Origin: Archaeoglobales archaeon
GTDB lineage: Archaea; Halobacteriota; Archaeoglobi; Archaeoglobales; Archaeoglobaceae
Reading direction: 5' to 3'
Length of the DNA stretch: 64,000 nucleotides
Assembly: GCA_011605865.1 (NCBI GenBank)
Contig: JAAOZI010000031.1
Coordinates: 1-64,000 of the forward strand
The position numbers and the translations under genes were made by a program. Below, one piece after another: positions 53,376 to 63,143 of the stretch. Under the pieces are notes generated by a model. That model was not told where the DNA came from. It saw only the letters and a list, made by a program, of their open reading frames with translations, and did no database searches. Each line of letters opens with the position of its first letter. The stretch's first letter is position 1.

Positions 53376-54400
53376 TTTATCATCCTCCTATGTTTTAGAT
53401 AGAGAGCATAATCTATGTAAACGCAGTTTTTCACTTTATCCCAGACTCTCCTGTTTCTTGGGTAATCAAGAATTTTTTCAGTTACACGAATTGCAAAGGC
53501 ATCACTTCCAGCTCCGGAGCCAAAAGAGACAAGCAGAATTCTCTGATCTGGCATAGCTTTATCCAAGATTCCGCAAAGACCTAGAAGAGATGATGCAGAG
53601 TAGGTGTTACCAACGACTTTCACGAGCATACCGTCAGCTATTTTTTCTTCATTGAATCCCAACATGGAGGCAACTCTTTGCGGAAATTTCGCATTTGGCT
53701 GATGAAAAACTGCAAAATCGAAATCCTTTGCAGAGTAACCGAAATCTTCCATTAATTTCTTTGCAGCCGAAACTATGTGCCTAAAGTATGCCGGAGAGCC
53801 GGTAAATCTACCGCCATGGCTTGGATAGGGTTGTAGATCTCTTCTCCAAAAGTCAGGAGTATCGCTTGTGTACGAAACTGTGGCTTCTATCTCTGCAATA
53901 GGGTCCTTTCCAACCAATATTGCCACAGCTCCAGCCCCAGCAGTATATTCCAGCGCATCCCCCGGTCTTGCTTGTGCGACGTCAGAGCCAATAGAGAGAC
54001 CGTACTCTATCATACCAGCTTTAACCATCGCGTAACATATCTGGATACCTGCTGTCGCTGCTTTGCATGCAAATTCCAGATCGGCGGAGAAATAGTAATT
54101 TCCAATTCCAAGGGCTTCTCCGACTATAGTGGCGGTTGGCTTTACAGCATATGGATGGCTTTCTGAACCAACAAAGACAGCACCTATTTTTTCCGGTCTT
54201 ATCCTGACCCTTGAAATTGCCTCCCTTCCAGCTTCAACAGCCATAGTTGCTGTATCCTCATCCACATCGGGAACCGCTTTTTCGAAAACTCCGAGATTCT
54301 GTTTTATCGCATTTGCATCTTCGTTCCAGATTCTTGCTATCTCTTCTACTTTAATCCTGAACTTTGGTATGTAAGTTCCATAAGAGACGATTCCGATCAT
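53372..54400 (-). CDS. Hydroxymethylglutaryl-CoA synthase
   Basis: A 342-residue archaeal HMG-CoA synthase condensing acetoacetyl-CoA with acetyl-CoA. The catalytic glutamate lies in [20 protein letters not shown] or in [20 protein letters not shown], the nucleophilic cysteine in [20 protein letters not shown], and the His in [38 protein letters not shown] completes the site. It overlaps thiolase (4 bp) downstream and the HTH regulator (4 bp) upstream, a conserved four-gene archaeal arrangement. Confidence 0.95.
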   Translation of the reverse strand: MIGIVSYGTYIPKFRIKVEEIARIWNEDANAIKQNLGVFEKAVPDVDEDTATMAVEAGREAISRVRIRPEKIGAVFVGSESHPYAVKPTATIVGEALGIGNYYFSADLEFACKAATAGIQICYAMVKAGMIEYGLSIGSDVAQARPGDALEYTAGAGAVAILVGKDPIAEIEATVSYTSDTPDFWRRDLQPYPSHGGRFTGSPAYFRHIVSAAKKLMEDFGYSAKDFDFAVFHQPNAKFPQRVASMLGFNEEKIADGMLVKVVGNTYSASSLLGLCGILDKAMPDQRILLVSFGSGAGSDAFAIRVTEKILDYPRNRRVWDKVKNCVYIDYALYLKHRRMIK

Positions 54401-55077
54401 ATAAAATTCCTCCTCAGATTTTCGACGATCTGGGACACTTCCAGATCCGTTTTGATAAGCGGGATCTTTTCTACGTTCGCAATTTTTAGGGCTATCTCAT
54501 CAACTTTCGAAACCCCGTGTAAGACTACAGTTGAAGGCTTCAAGCTTGAAACCCTGACTGCCACCATTGGTGACCTTCCAGTAGTAACTTTTGTGAAAAT
54601 CAGGGCCCTTTCAGTAGTAAGTCCGAATAATCGGTAAAAATCGTAGGAGCTAAACCTCATTATTGCACCTAGGCTATCTATTATTGTATGACCATTAACG
54701 TCTCTTTCAAACTCGTTCAGCCTAACACCGTCGATAGCCCTACAGAATTCGTCTATTTCAACGCTTCTTGAGTATTCTACTATATCAATGACGGCTGGAG
54801 GAAGATCCAGTAGATCAACAAACCTAGACAGAATTTTTTCCCCTCTTTCCTTATCTATATCTATTAACGCTTTCACGAATCTCCTCAAAAAAGAAACTCC
54901 GGGACTCCTCCTATTCGCCTCGTAATCGCTTATCACCGAAGGGGATATATCGAGTTTTTTTGCGAGTTCTGTTTGGGTAACAGAAAAAATATGTCTCCAT
55001 TTTTTCATTGTCTCTCCGCTGTTTTCGGATAAAACGATCTCGCCGCAGATTTTCTCTGCAAACCTTCTTTCATCCAT
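54397..55077 (-). CDS. HTH transcription regulator of the mevalonate operon (COG1709-like)
   Basis: A 226-residue regulator. Residues ~25-75 form a Cro/XRE helix-turn-helix: [20 protein letters not shown] followed by [20 protein letters not shown]. The C-terminal half (about 95-226) contains [20 protein letters not shown] and a ligand-binding-like domain [20 protein letters not shown]. Its stop overlaps the HMGCS start, so it heads the HTH-HMGCS-thiolase-DUF35 operon and probably regulates it, perhaps in response to a pathway intermediate. The ligand is unknown. Confidence 0.85.
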   Translation of the reverse strand: MDERRFAEKICGEIVLSENSGETMKKWRHIFSVTQTELAKKLDISPSVISDYEANRRSPGVSFLRRFVKALIDIDKERGEKILSRFVDLLDLPPAVIDIVEYSRSVEIDEFCRAIDGVRLNEFERDVNGHTIIDSLGAIMRFSSYDFYRLFGLTTERALIFTKVTTGRSPMVAVRVSSLKPSTVVLHGVSKVDEIALKIANVEKIPLIKTDLEVSQIVENLRRNFI

Positions 55078-55135
55078 AGTAAAAGTATGCAGATTGTTTA
55101 TAACTTTAACTGATTGTCTAAATTAAAATCGACAT

Positions 55136-56422
55136 TTATCGAACCTTCTCCCATTTGTACAATTCAATGACGTCCGCTAGTGTTCTGCCCCTCTCTTCTA
55201 TTTCCCCTCTAATTCTGTCCTCGGCTTTTTTCACTTCTAGAGCTCTTCTTGCAATCTCATAGGCCCTTTGTTTTGGAATAACCATTACCCCATTATCATC
55301 CGCGATTATCCAGTCACCGGGGTTGACTTCTATTCCTCCGCAGAAAATCCTGACATTTATTTCCCCAAATCCTTTCGGTTCTCCTGCATTTGGGACTTCT
55401 CTTCTAGCAAAAACCGGAAAACCGAGCGATCTGATGTCGTCAACATCTCTGACGGCTCCGTCGATGATCACTCCCGCTATCTTTCTGTTTATACAACTCC
55501 TCGTAGCCAGCTCACCCCATACGGCTGTAGTATCCCCGGAACACTTTATAACAATGACTTCTCCCTCCTTTGCAACGTTTATCGCTTCAACTGGTTTTGC
55601 CCAGTCTCCATCCATGGTGCTAACCGTTACAGCCTTTCCAACTACTTTTTTCCCGCGTACTAGAGGATATATACCTTCCATAGCCTTTGCTCTGTGCATT
55701 GCATCGCTAACGTTTGGAGTTGAAACTTTCATCAGAATTTCTCTTATTTCATCATCCATGCTCTTTCTGACATATTCTCCGATCTTCTTGTCTATGGCCT
55801 CTCTAACCTTTCTTGCCGACTCTGTTACATTCCTAGACTTTACTATGTTGCTCCCAACGATAACAATCTTTGCCCCTAAGGAAACGCAAATTGCAGCCCT
55901 TTCGGCATCCAGCCCCCCAGCTGTAGCAACAGGAATGCTAACACTATTGACAACCTCTTTCAGGACTTCTATCGGATCCTGTCCTATCATTTGCTGATCA
56001 ACACCTACATGTACATTTATGTAATCTGCACCCATTCTTTCAATTTCCTTTGCCCTTTCAACGGGCTTGGGATGGTTTATTAGGTCTACCATTACTTGAC
56101 AACCGTATTTTCTACCTGCTCTTATAGCTTCGGCAATTGTTGCATCATTCGAAAGCGCCAAAATTATTACAACATCAGCTCCACTTTTTGCGGCCATTTC
56201 AACCTCAACCGCTCCCGTATCTATGGTTTTCATATCTGCGACGATCTTATGATCTTTGAACTTCTTTTTTAATTCTCTGACGGCATTCATCCCTTCGCTC
56301 TTTATCAGCGGAGTGCCGGCTTCTATCCAATCGGCCCCTCCAATTATTGCCTCTTCAGCGATTTCCAAAGCCCTTTTCAGCTCCACAAGGTCGAGAGCGA
56401 CTTGAAGGATTGGTTTTTCCAT
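55136..56422 (-). CDS. 3-Hexulose-6-phosphate synthase fused to RraA-like domain
   Basis: A 428-residue two-domain protein. Residues 1-~210 are a TIM-barrel HPS of the OMP-decarboxylase suprafamily: LQVALDLVELKRALEIAEEA, KIVADMKTIDTGAVEVEMAA (D-x-K-x-x-D), YINVHVGVDQQM and VPVATAGGLDAERA-like SIPVATAGGLDAERAAICVS. Residues ~220-428 are RraA/4-hydroxy-4-methyl-2-oxoglutarate aldolase-like: VSTPNVSDAMHRAKAMEGIY, GDWAKPVEAINVAKEGEVIV, GVIIDGAVRDVDDIRSLGFP and GDWIIADDNGVMVIPK. HPS makes hexulose phosphate from or to formaldehyde and ribulose-5-phosphate; hxlB is at 40.5 kb. The role of the RraA half is not known. Confidence 0.93.
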   Translation of the reverse strand: MEKPILQVALDLVELKRALEIAEEAIIGGADWIEAGTPLIKSEGMNAVRELKKKFKDHKIVADMKTIDTGAVEVEMAAKSGADVVIILALSNDATIAEAIRAGRKYGCQVMVDLINHPKPVERAKEIERMGADYINVHVGVDQQMIGQDPIEVLKEVVNSVSIPVATAGGLDAERAAICVSLGAKIVIVGSNIVKSRNVTESARKVREAIDKKIGEYVRKSMDDEIREILMKVSTPNVSDAMHRAKAMEGIYPLVRGKKVVGKAVTVSTMDGDWAKPVEAINVAKEGEVIVIKCSGDTTAVWGELATRSCINRKIAGVIIDGAVRDVDDIRSLGFPVFARREVPNAGEPKGFGEINVRIFCGGIEVNPGDWIIADDNGVMVIPKQRAYEIARRALEVKKAEDRIRGEIEERGRTLADVIELYKWEKVR

Positions 56423-56461
56423 GGTTAACCCTCTGTGTTAGAGTTTTTATATTTAATTATA

Positions 56462-56745
56462 ACCGAAAATCTGCCCCTCGGGATTGGATGAGAAAAAGCC
56501 TAAATAAATAAACATGTAGAAATTAACAGATGCCGGGCATGTTGCCCAAGTCAATGGAAGGGGGATTCAGATGCCCGAGATGCGGGCTTATATATAATAG
56601 GGATTTAAATGCGTGCATAAACATAGCCCATGCCTTAGCGAGAGGCATGGGGGGAGCTTGGCTTTGAACCGGCAGATGAGGGAAGGGCATAAAGCCCTCC
56701 CTTAACGCTGGAAGCCTCGCCTTTAAAGGCGGGGCAGCCCACTTT
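56462..56745 (+). mobile_element. IS200/IS605-type deletion derivative with tnpB zinc-finger tail
   Basis: About 285 bp in plus orientation. The left end reads AACCGAAAATCTGCCCC, followed by CCTAAATAAATAAACATGTA. The middle keeps the end of TnpB in one open frame (56563-56655): GFRCPRCGLIYNRDLNACIN then IAHALARGMG, covering the second half of the zinc finger and the last RuvC aspartate (RDLNA). After it come GCAGATGAGGGAAGGGC and the terminal palindrome CGCCTTTAAAGGCG, ending GCCCACTT. The rest of tnpB and tnpA are gone. It shares internal sequence with the copy at 0.4 kb. Confidence 0.8.
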
Positions 56746-56763
56746 TTGGCATGAAGAGGAAAA

Positions 56764-56774
56764 ATTTTTAAAAA
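56764..56774 (+). promoter_or_regulatory. TATA box of the Lrp-domain/top6B/tgt operon
   Basis: AATTTTTAAAA about 20-28 nt before the ATG at 56793, just after the IS right end, with an upstream purine-rich GAGGAAAA as BRE. A leaderless start is likely. Confidence 0.45.
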
Positions 56775-56792
56775 GAGTAGAAACATGCTCTT

Positions 56793-57023
56793 ATGGTAGT
56801 TGGAGTCACACTGGTAAACGTATTGGCCGGAAAAGAGAAGGAGGTTTATGTTAAAATGAAAGAAATAGAGAAAGTTAAGGATGTTTACCACGTTTTTGGA
56901 GAGTTCGATTTCGTCGTAATAATACACGCAAATTCTCTCTCTGAGCTTAACAAAACTGTCGACGAAATTCGAAAAATCCCGGGCGTAACCAAGACTCAGA
57001 CAGTCGTGGGAGCAGAAATATGA
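56793..57023 (+). CDS. Stand-alone Lrp/AsnC effector (RAM) domain protein
   Basis: A 76-residue protein equal to the C-terminal RAM domain of Lrp regulators, without a DNA-binding part: [20 protein letters not shown], then [20 protein letters not shown] and [12 protein letters not shown]. Such stand-alone domains bind amino acids or partner with full-length Lrp proteins. Its stop overlaps the top6B start by 4 bp, so it is cotranslated with a topoisomerase subunit. A link to topoisomerase function is unproven. Confidence 0.88.
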   Translation: MVVGVTLVNVLAGKEKEVYVKMKEIEKVKDVYHVFGEFDFVVIIHANSLSELNKTVDEIRKIPGVTKTQTVVGAEI

Positions 57024-58840
57024 CTGATCTCAGGGAGATAAGTGTTGCAGAGTTTTTTGAAAAAAACAAACATATCTTGGGATACACTAATCCTGCGAAA
57101 GCACTCATCACTGTTGTTAAGGAAGCAGTTGACAACTCATTAGATGCCTGTGAGGAAGCGGGGATTCTGCCTGATATCTTTGTTAGGATAAACAATGTCG
57201 GCGAGAATTTTTACAGGGTAACCGTTGAGGACAATGGCCCGGGAATAAAGAAAGAGTTCGTATCGAGAGCATTCGGGAAGCTTTTGTATGGTTCAAGATT
57301 TCACCTGGTAAAGCAGAGCAGAGGTCAGCAGGGTATAGGAATATCCGGAGCAGTGCTATATGCTCAGTTAACTACTGGAAAGCCTGCGGTTATTTTGACA
57401 AAAACTAAAGATTCCCAGAAGGCTTACAGGGTTCAGATATATATAGATACGAAGAAAAACGAACCCATCGTCGAAAAAGAGGATGAAGAAGACTGGTATA
57501 TGCCACATGGAACTAGAATAGAGCTTGAAATCTTGGGTAGCTATGTGAAAGACAAAAAGCAGAGCGTCTATGAGTATCTAAAAGAGACCTCTGTGATAAA
57601 TCCCCATGCAAGGATAACCTTTGTAGATCCAGAAGGAAATGTTTTCGAATTTAAAAGAACTTCAAACGAGATACCCAGAATCCCGAAGGCAATTAAACCG
57701 CATCCACACGGAATAGAACTTGGAAAACTAATGTCAATGCTCAGGGAAACAAAGATGAACACCCTCAGAAAATTTCTTAAAGAGGAATTCGTAAGAATCG
57801 GGGATAAGATTGCTGAAGAAATATTAAAAATCGCAGATTTTTCAGGTGAGGAAGATCCTAAAACGCTTGGAAGAGCAGAAGCTCAGAGGCTATTGGACGC
57901 ATTTAGGAGCATCGATCTTTTGCCTCCTCCGATGGACTGTCTTTCCCCCATCGGTGAAGAACTTTTGATGAGAAGCATAGTTCAGGAATATTCGCCGGAA
58001 TTTGTTTATGCGATAACGAGAAAACCAAAAGTTTACAGCGGTCATCCATTCTTTGTAGAAGTCGCAATAGCTTATGGTGGTGAGATAAAGGGGGAAAAAG
58101 TCACTCTGCTTAGATTTGCAAATAAGGTTCCACTTCTCTATCAGCAGAGTGGTTGCGCTTTAACTAAGGCCGTAGAAAGCATAAATTGGAAGAATTACGG
58201 TCTCGAACAGGCTAAGGATGAGTTACCGATGGGAAATGCGATTATACTAATCCATTTGGGTTCGACAAATATACCCTACACATCCGAATCAAAGGAAGCA
58301 ATAGCTCCCATACCTGAAATAGTGGAAGAAGTTAGACTAGCACTTCAGGAAGCTGGGAGAAAGTTAAAAGAATATATAGAAAAGAAGAACAGACAGCAAG
58401 CTAAAAAGAAAAAAGAGGAAGTGATGGAGAGGATTTTACCGCTAATCGCTCAAAAAGTTTGTGAGGTTCTTGAAAAGGATAAGATAGAGGTTGAAAGAAT
58501 AGTCGCTAGGATAATGGGATATCTTCACTTTGAAAGGAGCATTAACGAGAAAGACGGCCTTAAAGACGTTACTTTGAGAGTTTGCAACTTTACAAAGACT
58601 AAAAAGGATTTTAGACTAATTGAGAGTTGCGAGGGGGAAGTTTTCGTGGAAAATGCTAGAGTAGTTCGTGGTAAATACGCCTCCATTACTTGGGATATAT
58701 CTATTGCTCCAAACGAGGAATTGGAGCTGAGATATGCCGTTAAAGGCCGGATATTGAACAGAAATCCTATTGTGGAGGGAGTTGATCCCGCAATTCTTAG
58801 TGGGGCAATTTCAAGTTTTTCTTTTAAAGATGAAGCTTGA
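57020..58840 (+). CDS. top6B: DNA topoisomerase VI subunit B
   Basis: The 606-residue ATPase subunit of the type IIB topoisomerase. The GHKL ATPase has [20 protein letters not shown] (N-box, E35 and N39), [20 protein letters not shown] (G1) and [20 protein letters not shown] (G2). An H2TH-like middle domain ([20 protein letters not shown]) and the transducer with the switch lysine region ([20 protein letters not shown]) follow. A C-terminal extension (about 490-606) is present. Subunit A is not adjacent; instead tgt follows with an overlapping start. Confidence 0.97.
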   Translation: MTDLREISVAEFFEKNKHILGYTNPAKALITVVKEAVDNSLDACEEAGILPDIFVRINNVGENFYRVTVEDNGPGIKKEFVSRAFGKLLYGSRFHLVKQSRGQQGIGISGAVLYAQLTTGKPAVILTKTKDSQKAYRVQIYIDTKKNEPIVEKEDEEDWYMPHGTRIELEILGSYVKDKKQSVYEYLKETSVINPHARITFVDPEGNVFEFKRTSNEIPRIPKAIKPHPHGIELGKLMSMLRETKMNTLRKFLKEEFVRIGDKIAEEILKIADFSGEEDPKTLGRAEAQRLLDAFRSIDLLPPPMDCLSPIGEELLMRSIVQEYSPEFVYAITRKPKVYSGHPFFVEVAIAYGGEIKGEKVTLLRFANKVPLLYQQSGCALTKAVESINWKNYGLEQAKDELPMGNAIILIHLGSTNIPYTSESKEAIAPIPEIVEEVRLALQEAGRKLKEYIEKKNRQQAKKKKEEVMERILPLIAQKVCEVLEKDKIEVERIVARIMGYLHFERSINEKDGLKDVTLRVCNFTKTKKDFRLIESCEGEVFVENARVVRGKYASITWDISIAPNEELELRYAVKGRILNRNPIVEGVDPAILSGAISSFSFKDEA

Positions 58841-60028
58841 ATTCAATGTGATAGCGAAAACGGAAATGCTAGATCTGGAATTGTTAGGGTTAGGGGGAAG
58901 AAATTTAAAACTCCGGCATTTTTGCCTGTAGCGACAGTTGGTAGTGTGAGAGCTTTGGATTATAGAGATCTTAAGGAAATTGGAGTTGAAATAATAATGG
59001 CCAACACTTTTCACCTCCATCTAAAGCCTGGTGACGAGTTAATAAAGAAACTCGGGGGGATTCACAAGTTTATGGGTTTTGACGGGGTGATAGCAACAGA
59101 TTCTGGCGGTTTCCAGGTTTTTTCACTTGGTTTTGGAATGGAACATGGGATTGGTAAAATCGCTGATAACATTTTTCTCGAAAGGATGAAGTCTAACATC
59201 ACAAAGAAGGGTGAGAAATGGATTGAAGTCGACGATGAGGGGATAACATTTCGAAACCCATTAGATGGATCGAAGATGCGTTTAACACCAAGAAAGTCGA
59301 TGGAAATTCAATCGAATCTCGGCTCAGACATAGTTTTTGTATTCGATGAATGCACCTCTCCCCTTTCTGATAAAGAATATACTGCAAAAGCTCTTGAGAG
59401 AACGATGAAGTGGACTCTTGAATGCCTTGAAAGCTATGATAAAAATCAGGCTATTTTCGGAATTGTCCAGGGGGGTGAATACAGAGATCTGCGCATAAAA
59501 TCTGCCGAATTCGTCTCGTCTCTAGATTTCGACGGCTACGGAATTGGCGGGTCTCTTGGAAAAAGCAAGCAAGACATGCTTAATATAATAAGTTGGGTAA
59601 TCCCAGTTTTGCCAGATGATAGACCAAGGCATTTACTTGGCATAGGAGCTGTCGAGGACATTTTTAACTGCGTCGAAAGGGGTATTGATATGTTCGACTG
59701 TGTTTCCCCGACCAGGTGGGCTAGGCGGGGCCATCTTTACGTGTCTCCGGAGTCGGGTGGGAGCAGAGAAAATAAGTTCAGAATTCATATAAAGAATTCC
59801 GAATTCAGGGAAGATGAATCACCAGTTGATGAATCCTGTGATTGCTTTGTTTGCAGGAAGTATTCGAGGGCCTATCTCCATCATCTTTTTGTGGCTAATG
59901 AGCTTACTTATTTCCGACTTTCTGCTTATCATAACGTTTACTTTATGATAAGGCTGATGGAGGGAATAAGAAAGGCGATCGAGAATAATTATTTTTCAGA
60001 ATTGAAAGATGAGGGGCTTAAAAGCTAA
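58830..60028 (+). CDS. tgt: Bacterial-type tRNA-guanine transglycosylase, frameshifted near its start
   Basis: TIM-barrel base-exchange enzyme. The natural ATG at 58830 overlaps the top6B stop and reads [10 protein letters not shown]; then a missing base at the AAAA run 58857-58860 shifts the frame, which resumes [13 protein letters not shown] and [18 protein letters not shown]. An internal ATG-less start would otherwise be needed (the longest clean frame starts at a non-ATG near 58922). The catalytic motifs are [27 protein letters not shown] and [16 protein letters not shown] (nucleophile Asp); zinc ligands are in [18 protein letters not shown]. No PUA domain, so it is of the queuine/preQ1 type and not archaeosine ArcTGT. 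Confidence 0.87.
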
Positions 60029-60069
60029 AATTTGCTCTAAGTGTTTTTGATCATAACTCTTTCGAAAAT

Positions 60070-60180
60070 CAACATAGCCCCCTTAACAGAGGCATGGGGG
60101 AGCGGGCTTTTGAACCGGCAGATAAAGGAAGCGTAAAGCCCTTAACGCTGAAGCCTTTCAAGGCAAAGCGCGGATAAACG
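60070..60180 (+). mobile_element. Partial right-end relic of an IS200/IS605-family element
   Basis: About 110 bp reading AACATAGCCCCCTTAACAGA, then GGCATGGGGGAGCGGGCTTT, GGCAGATAAAGGAAGCGTAA and a damaged terminal palindrome (GCCTTTCAAGGCAAAGC). It equals the tnpB-tail and right-end part of the other copies; no left end is present. Confidence 0.6.
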
Positions 60181-60368
60181 CTTAAGAAGTGTTCAACTTC
60201 CTCTTCTAGTGCGTATCTTCTCTTGAACTCTTCCTTGCTTTCTATCGCTTTTGTATCCATTCATTCGCTAGAACTATCTTTGCACCGTTCATGGCTAAGG
60301 ATATAGTTTGAGAAGGGGTATTTTCCTTTTTGTCTGCCGTAAAATTAAAAAATTTCATGAAAGTCTCA
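60181..60368 (-). other. Gap with decayed open frames
   Basis: Minus-strand frames read MNGAKIVLANEWIQKR and, in a second frame, MDTKAIESKEEFKRRYALEE and VEHFLSVYP, which look like neighbouring pieces of one former protein cut by the IS relic at 60.18 kb. I do not recognise the family. No functional element is visible apart from AT-rich sequence before cdhE's end. Confidence 0.3.
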
Positions 60369-61781
60369 TCACTTTTTGGGAGGCCAGTTCTTCTCCATCC
60401 AGCCCTTTATCCTTCCGGAATCTATAGGACCTACAAGAACCTTCCAGCCAGTTTCGTCTTCTATAGATCCCTGAAGCCTTGCTGCGAGTCCGGGAATAAT
60501 AAGGTAGCGGTGTTTAACTTTTTCTGCGATCTTTGTTTCGTTTATTAGTTCTTTAACCTTGCTTGCAGTAAATTTTCCTCCAGCTACGCTTGCCTCGACG
60601 CAGATACCTTCTGTATTCAGTACAAGAAGCCAGGCTCTTATTTTTGCGCTGCCCAAGTCATTCTCCACGGTGTAATAAGTTAGGGCAAAGTTCGTCGTAA
60701 TCATGACCGGGTCGTCTGGGGTTGGATTGTTGATCTCTCTCAATCCCGGGGCTACTTGTACAGGTGTTCTGGGATCGGTGTAGATATTAAAGCGAAGCGT
60801 TAGCGTTGGCATTACCACATGTTGATCTAAGCTGTGGAAAATCATTGCGTCTGCGTACTTTACGATGAATATTCCTGCTATTACAGCTTCCCAGTAGGAC
60901 TTTGTGACTTCGTCCCCTTCTATTAGCCACGCCGCTATTGGTGTGACCATTATCGGATAGGCTACATCTTTATCCCCATCGAGTATCGCTTTTCTCCTCA
61001 GCTGAATCACTCTCTCGAATGTGCCCTGCAAACCTTCTCCCAGTGGCTCAGTAACCGGATCAAGAACAATATCTTTTACCCCAGCTGACTTGAACGTTAC
61101 TGCCAGACTTTTAAGAAGGTTCAAGTCTTTCGCTCTTAGTACTACTGGTACTTTGTAATCTAGCGCAAGTTTGAGAAATTCCTTCCAGTTTCCTTCGGTG
61201 GCAGCATAGATCAAAGGTCTCTGCTCCGCACAAACATCGAGGGCAGCTTTCATGCATTCTGGATTGAGTGCAATGAGAACCATTGGCTTTCCGTATCCGG
61301 CGACTTTTTTAACAACCTCTGCATACCTTTTTGGATCATTTGATGTGCATCGAACAGCAAATCCATCTAAAGTTAGATATTTACCCACATAGAATTTCTT
61401 GTAGCTTACAACTCTGTCGCAGCGTTCATCTATTTTCTTATCGTCCAGCGAATCCCAAACATCGTAGAAGAAAGCTGTTGGATTGAAAAACGTCAGCTCA
61501 TGGCGGTGCAAGACTTCTTCCCCGCCTATTTTTATGGCTGAACTCCCAACACCTATAACCACTTCTGCAATTTCTGGTGCGGTTAGTTCTAGGAGCTTTT
61601 CTAGCTTTTCTTTTGCTTTACTGTCCTTTTCCGCATCTCTTACCAAAGGTTTGCAGTCCGTAACTTTTGCGGATCTATCGAGGATGTGTGAAGCGAAGCT
61701 CATGCAAGTCTCATAGCCGCACTCTTTGCAGTTTGTTCTCGGTAGGAAATTGTAGATTTCGAGGGGGCTTTTTACTTTCAT
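60369..61781 (-). CDS. cdhE: CODH/acetyl-CoA synthase corrinoid protein gamma subunit
   Basis: The 470-residue large subunit of the corrinoid iron-sulfur protein, which carries the methyl group between H4MPT and acetyl-CoA synthase. The N-terminal [4Fe-4S] motif is LPRTNCKECGYETCMSFASH followed by TDCKP. The TIM-barrel middle has KEFLKLALDYKVPVVLRAKD and VKDIVLDPVTEPLGEGLQ; the corrinoid-binding C-terminal domain has GICVEASVAGGKFTASKV and RYLIIPGLAARLQGSIED. ATG 61781 follows an AGGTG-type ribosome-binding site; the open frame upstream is antisense-like sequence in cdhD. It starts 3 bp after the cdhD stop. Confidence 0.96.
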   Translation of the reverse strand: MKVKSPLEIYNFLPRTNCKECGYETCMSFASHILDRSAKVTDCKPLVRDAEKDSKAKEKLEKLLELTAPEIAEVVIGVGSSAIKIGGEEVLHRHELTFFNPTAFFYDVWDSLDDKKIDERCDRVVSYKKFYVGKYLTLDGFAVRCTSNDPKRYAEVVKKVAGYGKPMVLIALNPECMKAALDVCAEQRPLIYAATEGNWKEFLKLALDYKVPVVLRAKDLNLLKSLAVTFKSAGVKDIVLDPVTEPLGEGLQGTFERVIQLRRKAILDGDKDVAYPIMVTPIAAWLIEGDEVTKSYWEAVIAGIFIVKYADAMIFHSLDQHVVMPTLTLRFNIYTDPRTPVQVAPGLREINNPTPDDPVMITTNFALTYYTVENDLGSAKIRAWLLVLNTEGICVEASVAGGKFTASKVKELINETKIAEKVKHRYLIIPGLAARLQGSIEDETGWKVLVGPIDSGRIKGWMEKNWPPKK

Positions 61782-61783
61782 TT

Positions 61784-63139
61784 TCACACCTCCGCAAAAA
61801 TCCATTTGCCAGGATCTGCAACTCCCCCCTTCACCTTTCCTCCAAGTGTGTTGAAAACTTCTTTGAGCACAGCAACGGCGAGCGGATGCATCATCATGAA
61901 AACATCGACTCCCGCCAGCGAAAGCGTCAGTCCAGTTATTATCTCCCAAATCGGGCCGCGAAGTTCCCTCGGACCCCATGGTGTATCTCCCTCGATTGGC
62001 GATTCGGTCATCCAAGCCTCTCTGGCACCCCAGGCATTGGTTGTTCCGCTGGAAATTGGGAAGTTCAGCTCTTCATCCCCTTTGAGCCCACTTATCCTTA
62101 TTCTCTCCATGTTTGTGAATGCGTAGTCAAGACCATAGCCGAGAGCGGCAGTCGTTGGATCCATTACGATACTATTTCTTGGCATGTTTGCCCTTTTTAG
62201 AAGATATCTATTTAGCATCTTCTGGTTGTTTATATCTAACTGGGTCCAGCTTAGAACCACGTGCCCGTATTTTTTAGCTGCTTCGCAAATTCTTTGCCAG
62301 TCTGTGTCCAGCGTCGCGCTTGCAAGCATGACTCTTTCTCCTTCGGCTACTTCAGCTGCCTTTTCCAAAACTTCGGGATCTTTGTCTTTGTTTCCGCTTC
62401 CTCCAATGATGATTGGGCACTTTACCGCCTGCAGAACATCTTCGACAACTTTAGCGGCCTCGCTTGCTGGTGTGTTCTCGAGCAGGGGATCTGTGCTTAC
62501 TAGGTGTATCGTTACCATATCGGCACCAAACTTTTTCACACACTTTTTCGCCCACTCGGCAGGGCTACCCACAACATCTTCGTAGTGAACTTTTACGGCT
62601 TTTGCCAAAGCTGGAGGACGATCAAAGACATCTATTGCTATTGCAGGTAAATTTGGTTGCGGTTTATCGAATATGTAAAATGGAAGACTTTTCTCACCTC
62701 CAAGCTTAATCACGTAATCTCTTGTACCTCCATCGGCTCTAGTTGCTCCGAGTACGACTTCCTCTATATAGCCTGTGTACTCAACCTTTGCAGGTTCGAA
62801 TCTCGCTTCAATGAGTTTCTCTGGAATAGCTGGCTTTGCCGGAACTTCAACTTTGGCAACTGGGGCTGCTATCTGTGTTGGAACTTGTAACTGGAAGGGC
62901 ATCTGTATTCCCAGCATTGAGGACAACCTCTGCATGTATGTTAGGGCCATGTTTGCATGGTATAGGAAATTTCCCAGCTCGCTCAAAAGCGAATAAAGTG
63001 CTGTAAATGCTGTTAGGTCTACTGCAGAACCTTCAAGCTCGATCTCGAGGTCTCCATCTATTTTTACGTCCTCTATAACTTCTACGTCGTATTTCTTGAG
63101 CAAAGCCAAAAAATCTTCAAGCGTGAATCTTTTCGCCAA
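61784..63139 (-). CDS. cdhD: CODH/acetyl-CoA synthase corrinoid protein delta subunit
   Basis: The 451-residue small subunit of the corrinoid protein of the acetyl-CoA decarbonylase/synthase. After an N-terminal region (1-~110) and an Ala/Pro/Val-rich linker (VPTQIAAPVAKVEVPAKPA), the TIM barrel holds DYVIKLGGEKSLPFYIFDKP, CPIIIGGSGNKDKDPEVLEK, RNSIVMDPTTAALGYGLDYA and EGDTPWGPRELRGPIWEIIT. The N-terminal extension is part of the archaeal form. It lies between cooC and cdhE on one transcript. Confidence 0.96.
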   Translation of the reverse strand: MAKRFTLEDFLALLKKYDVEVIEDVKIDGDLEIELEGSAVDLTAFTALYSLLSELGNFLYHANMALTYMQRLSSMLGIQMPFQLQVPTQIAAPVAKVEVPAKPAIPEKLIEARFEPAKVEYTGYIEEVVLGATRADGGTRDYVIKLGGEKSLPFYIFDKPQPNLPAIAIDVFDRPPALAKAVKVHYEDVVGSPAEWAKKCVKKFGADMVTIHLVSTDPLLENTPASEAAKVVEDVLQAVKCPIIIGGSGNKDKDPEVLEKAAEVAEGERVMLASATLDTDWQRICEAAKKYGHVVLSWTQLDINNQKMLNRYLLKRANMPRNSIVMDPTTAALGYGLDYAFTNMERIRISGLKGDEELNFPISSGTTNAWGAREAWMTESPIEGDTPWGPRELRGPIWEIITGLTLSLAGVDVFMMMHPLAVAVLKEVFNTLGGKVKGGVADPGKWIFAEV

Positions 63140-63143
63140 TATC

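Noticed and set aside
55323-55997. 224-codon plus-strand frame inside the Hps-RraA gene
   Set aside because: Antisense to conserved HPS and RraA motifs; Ser/Thr/Ile-rich shadow.
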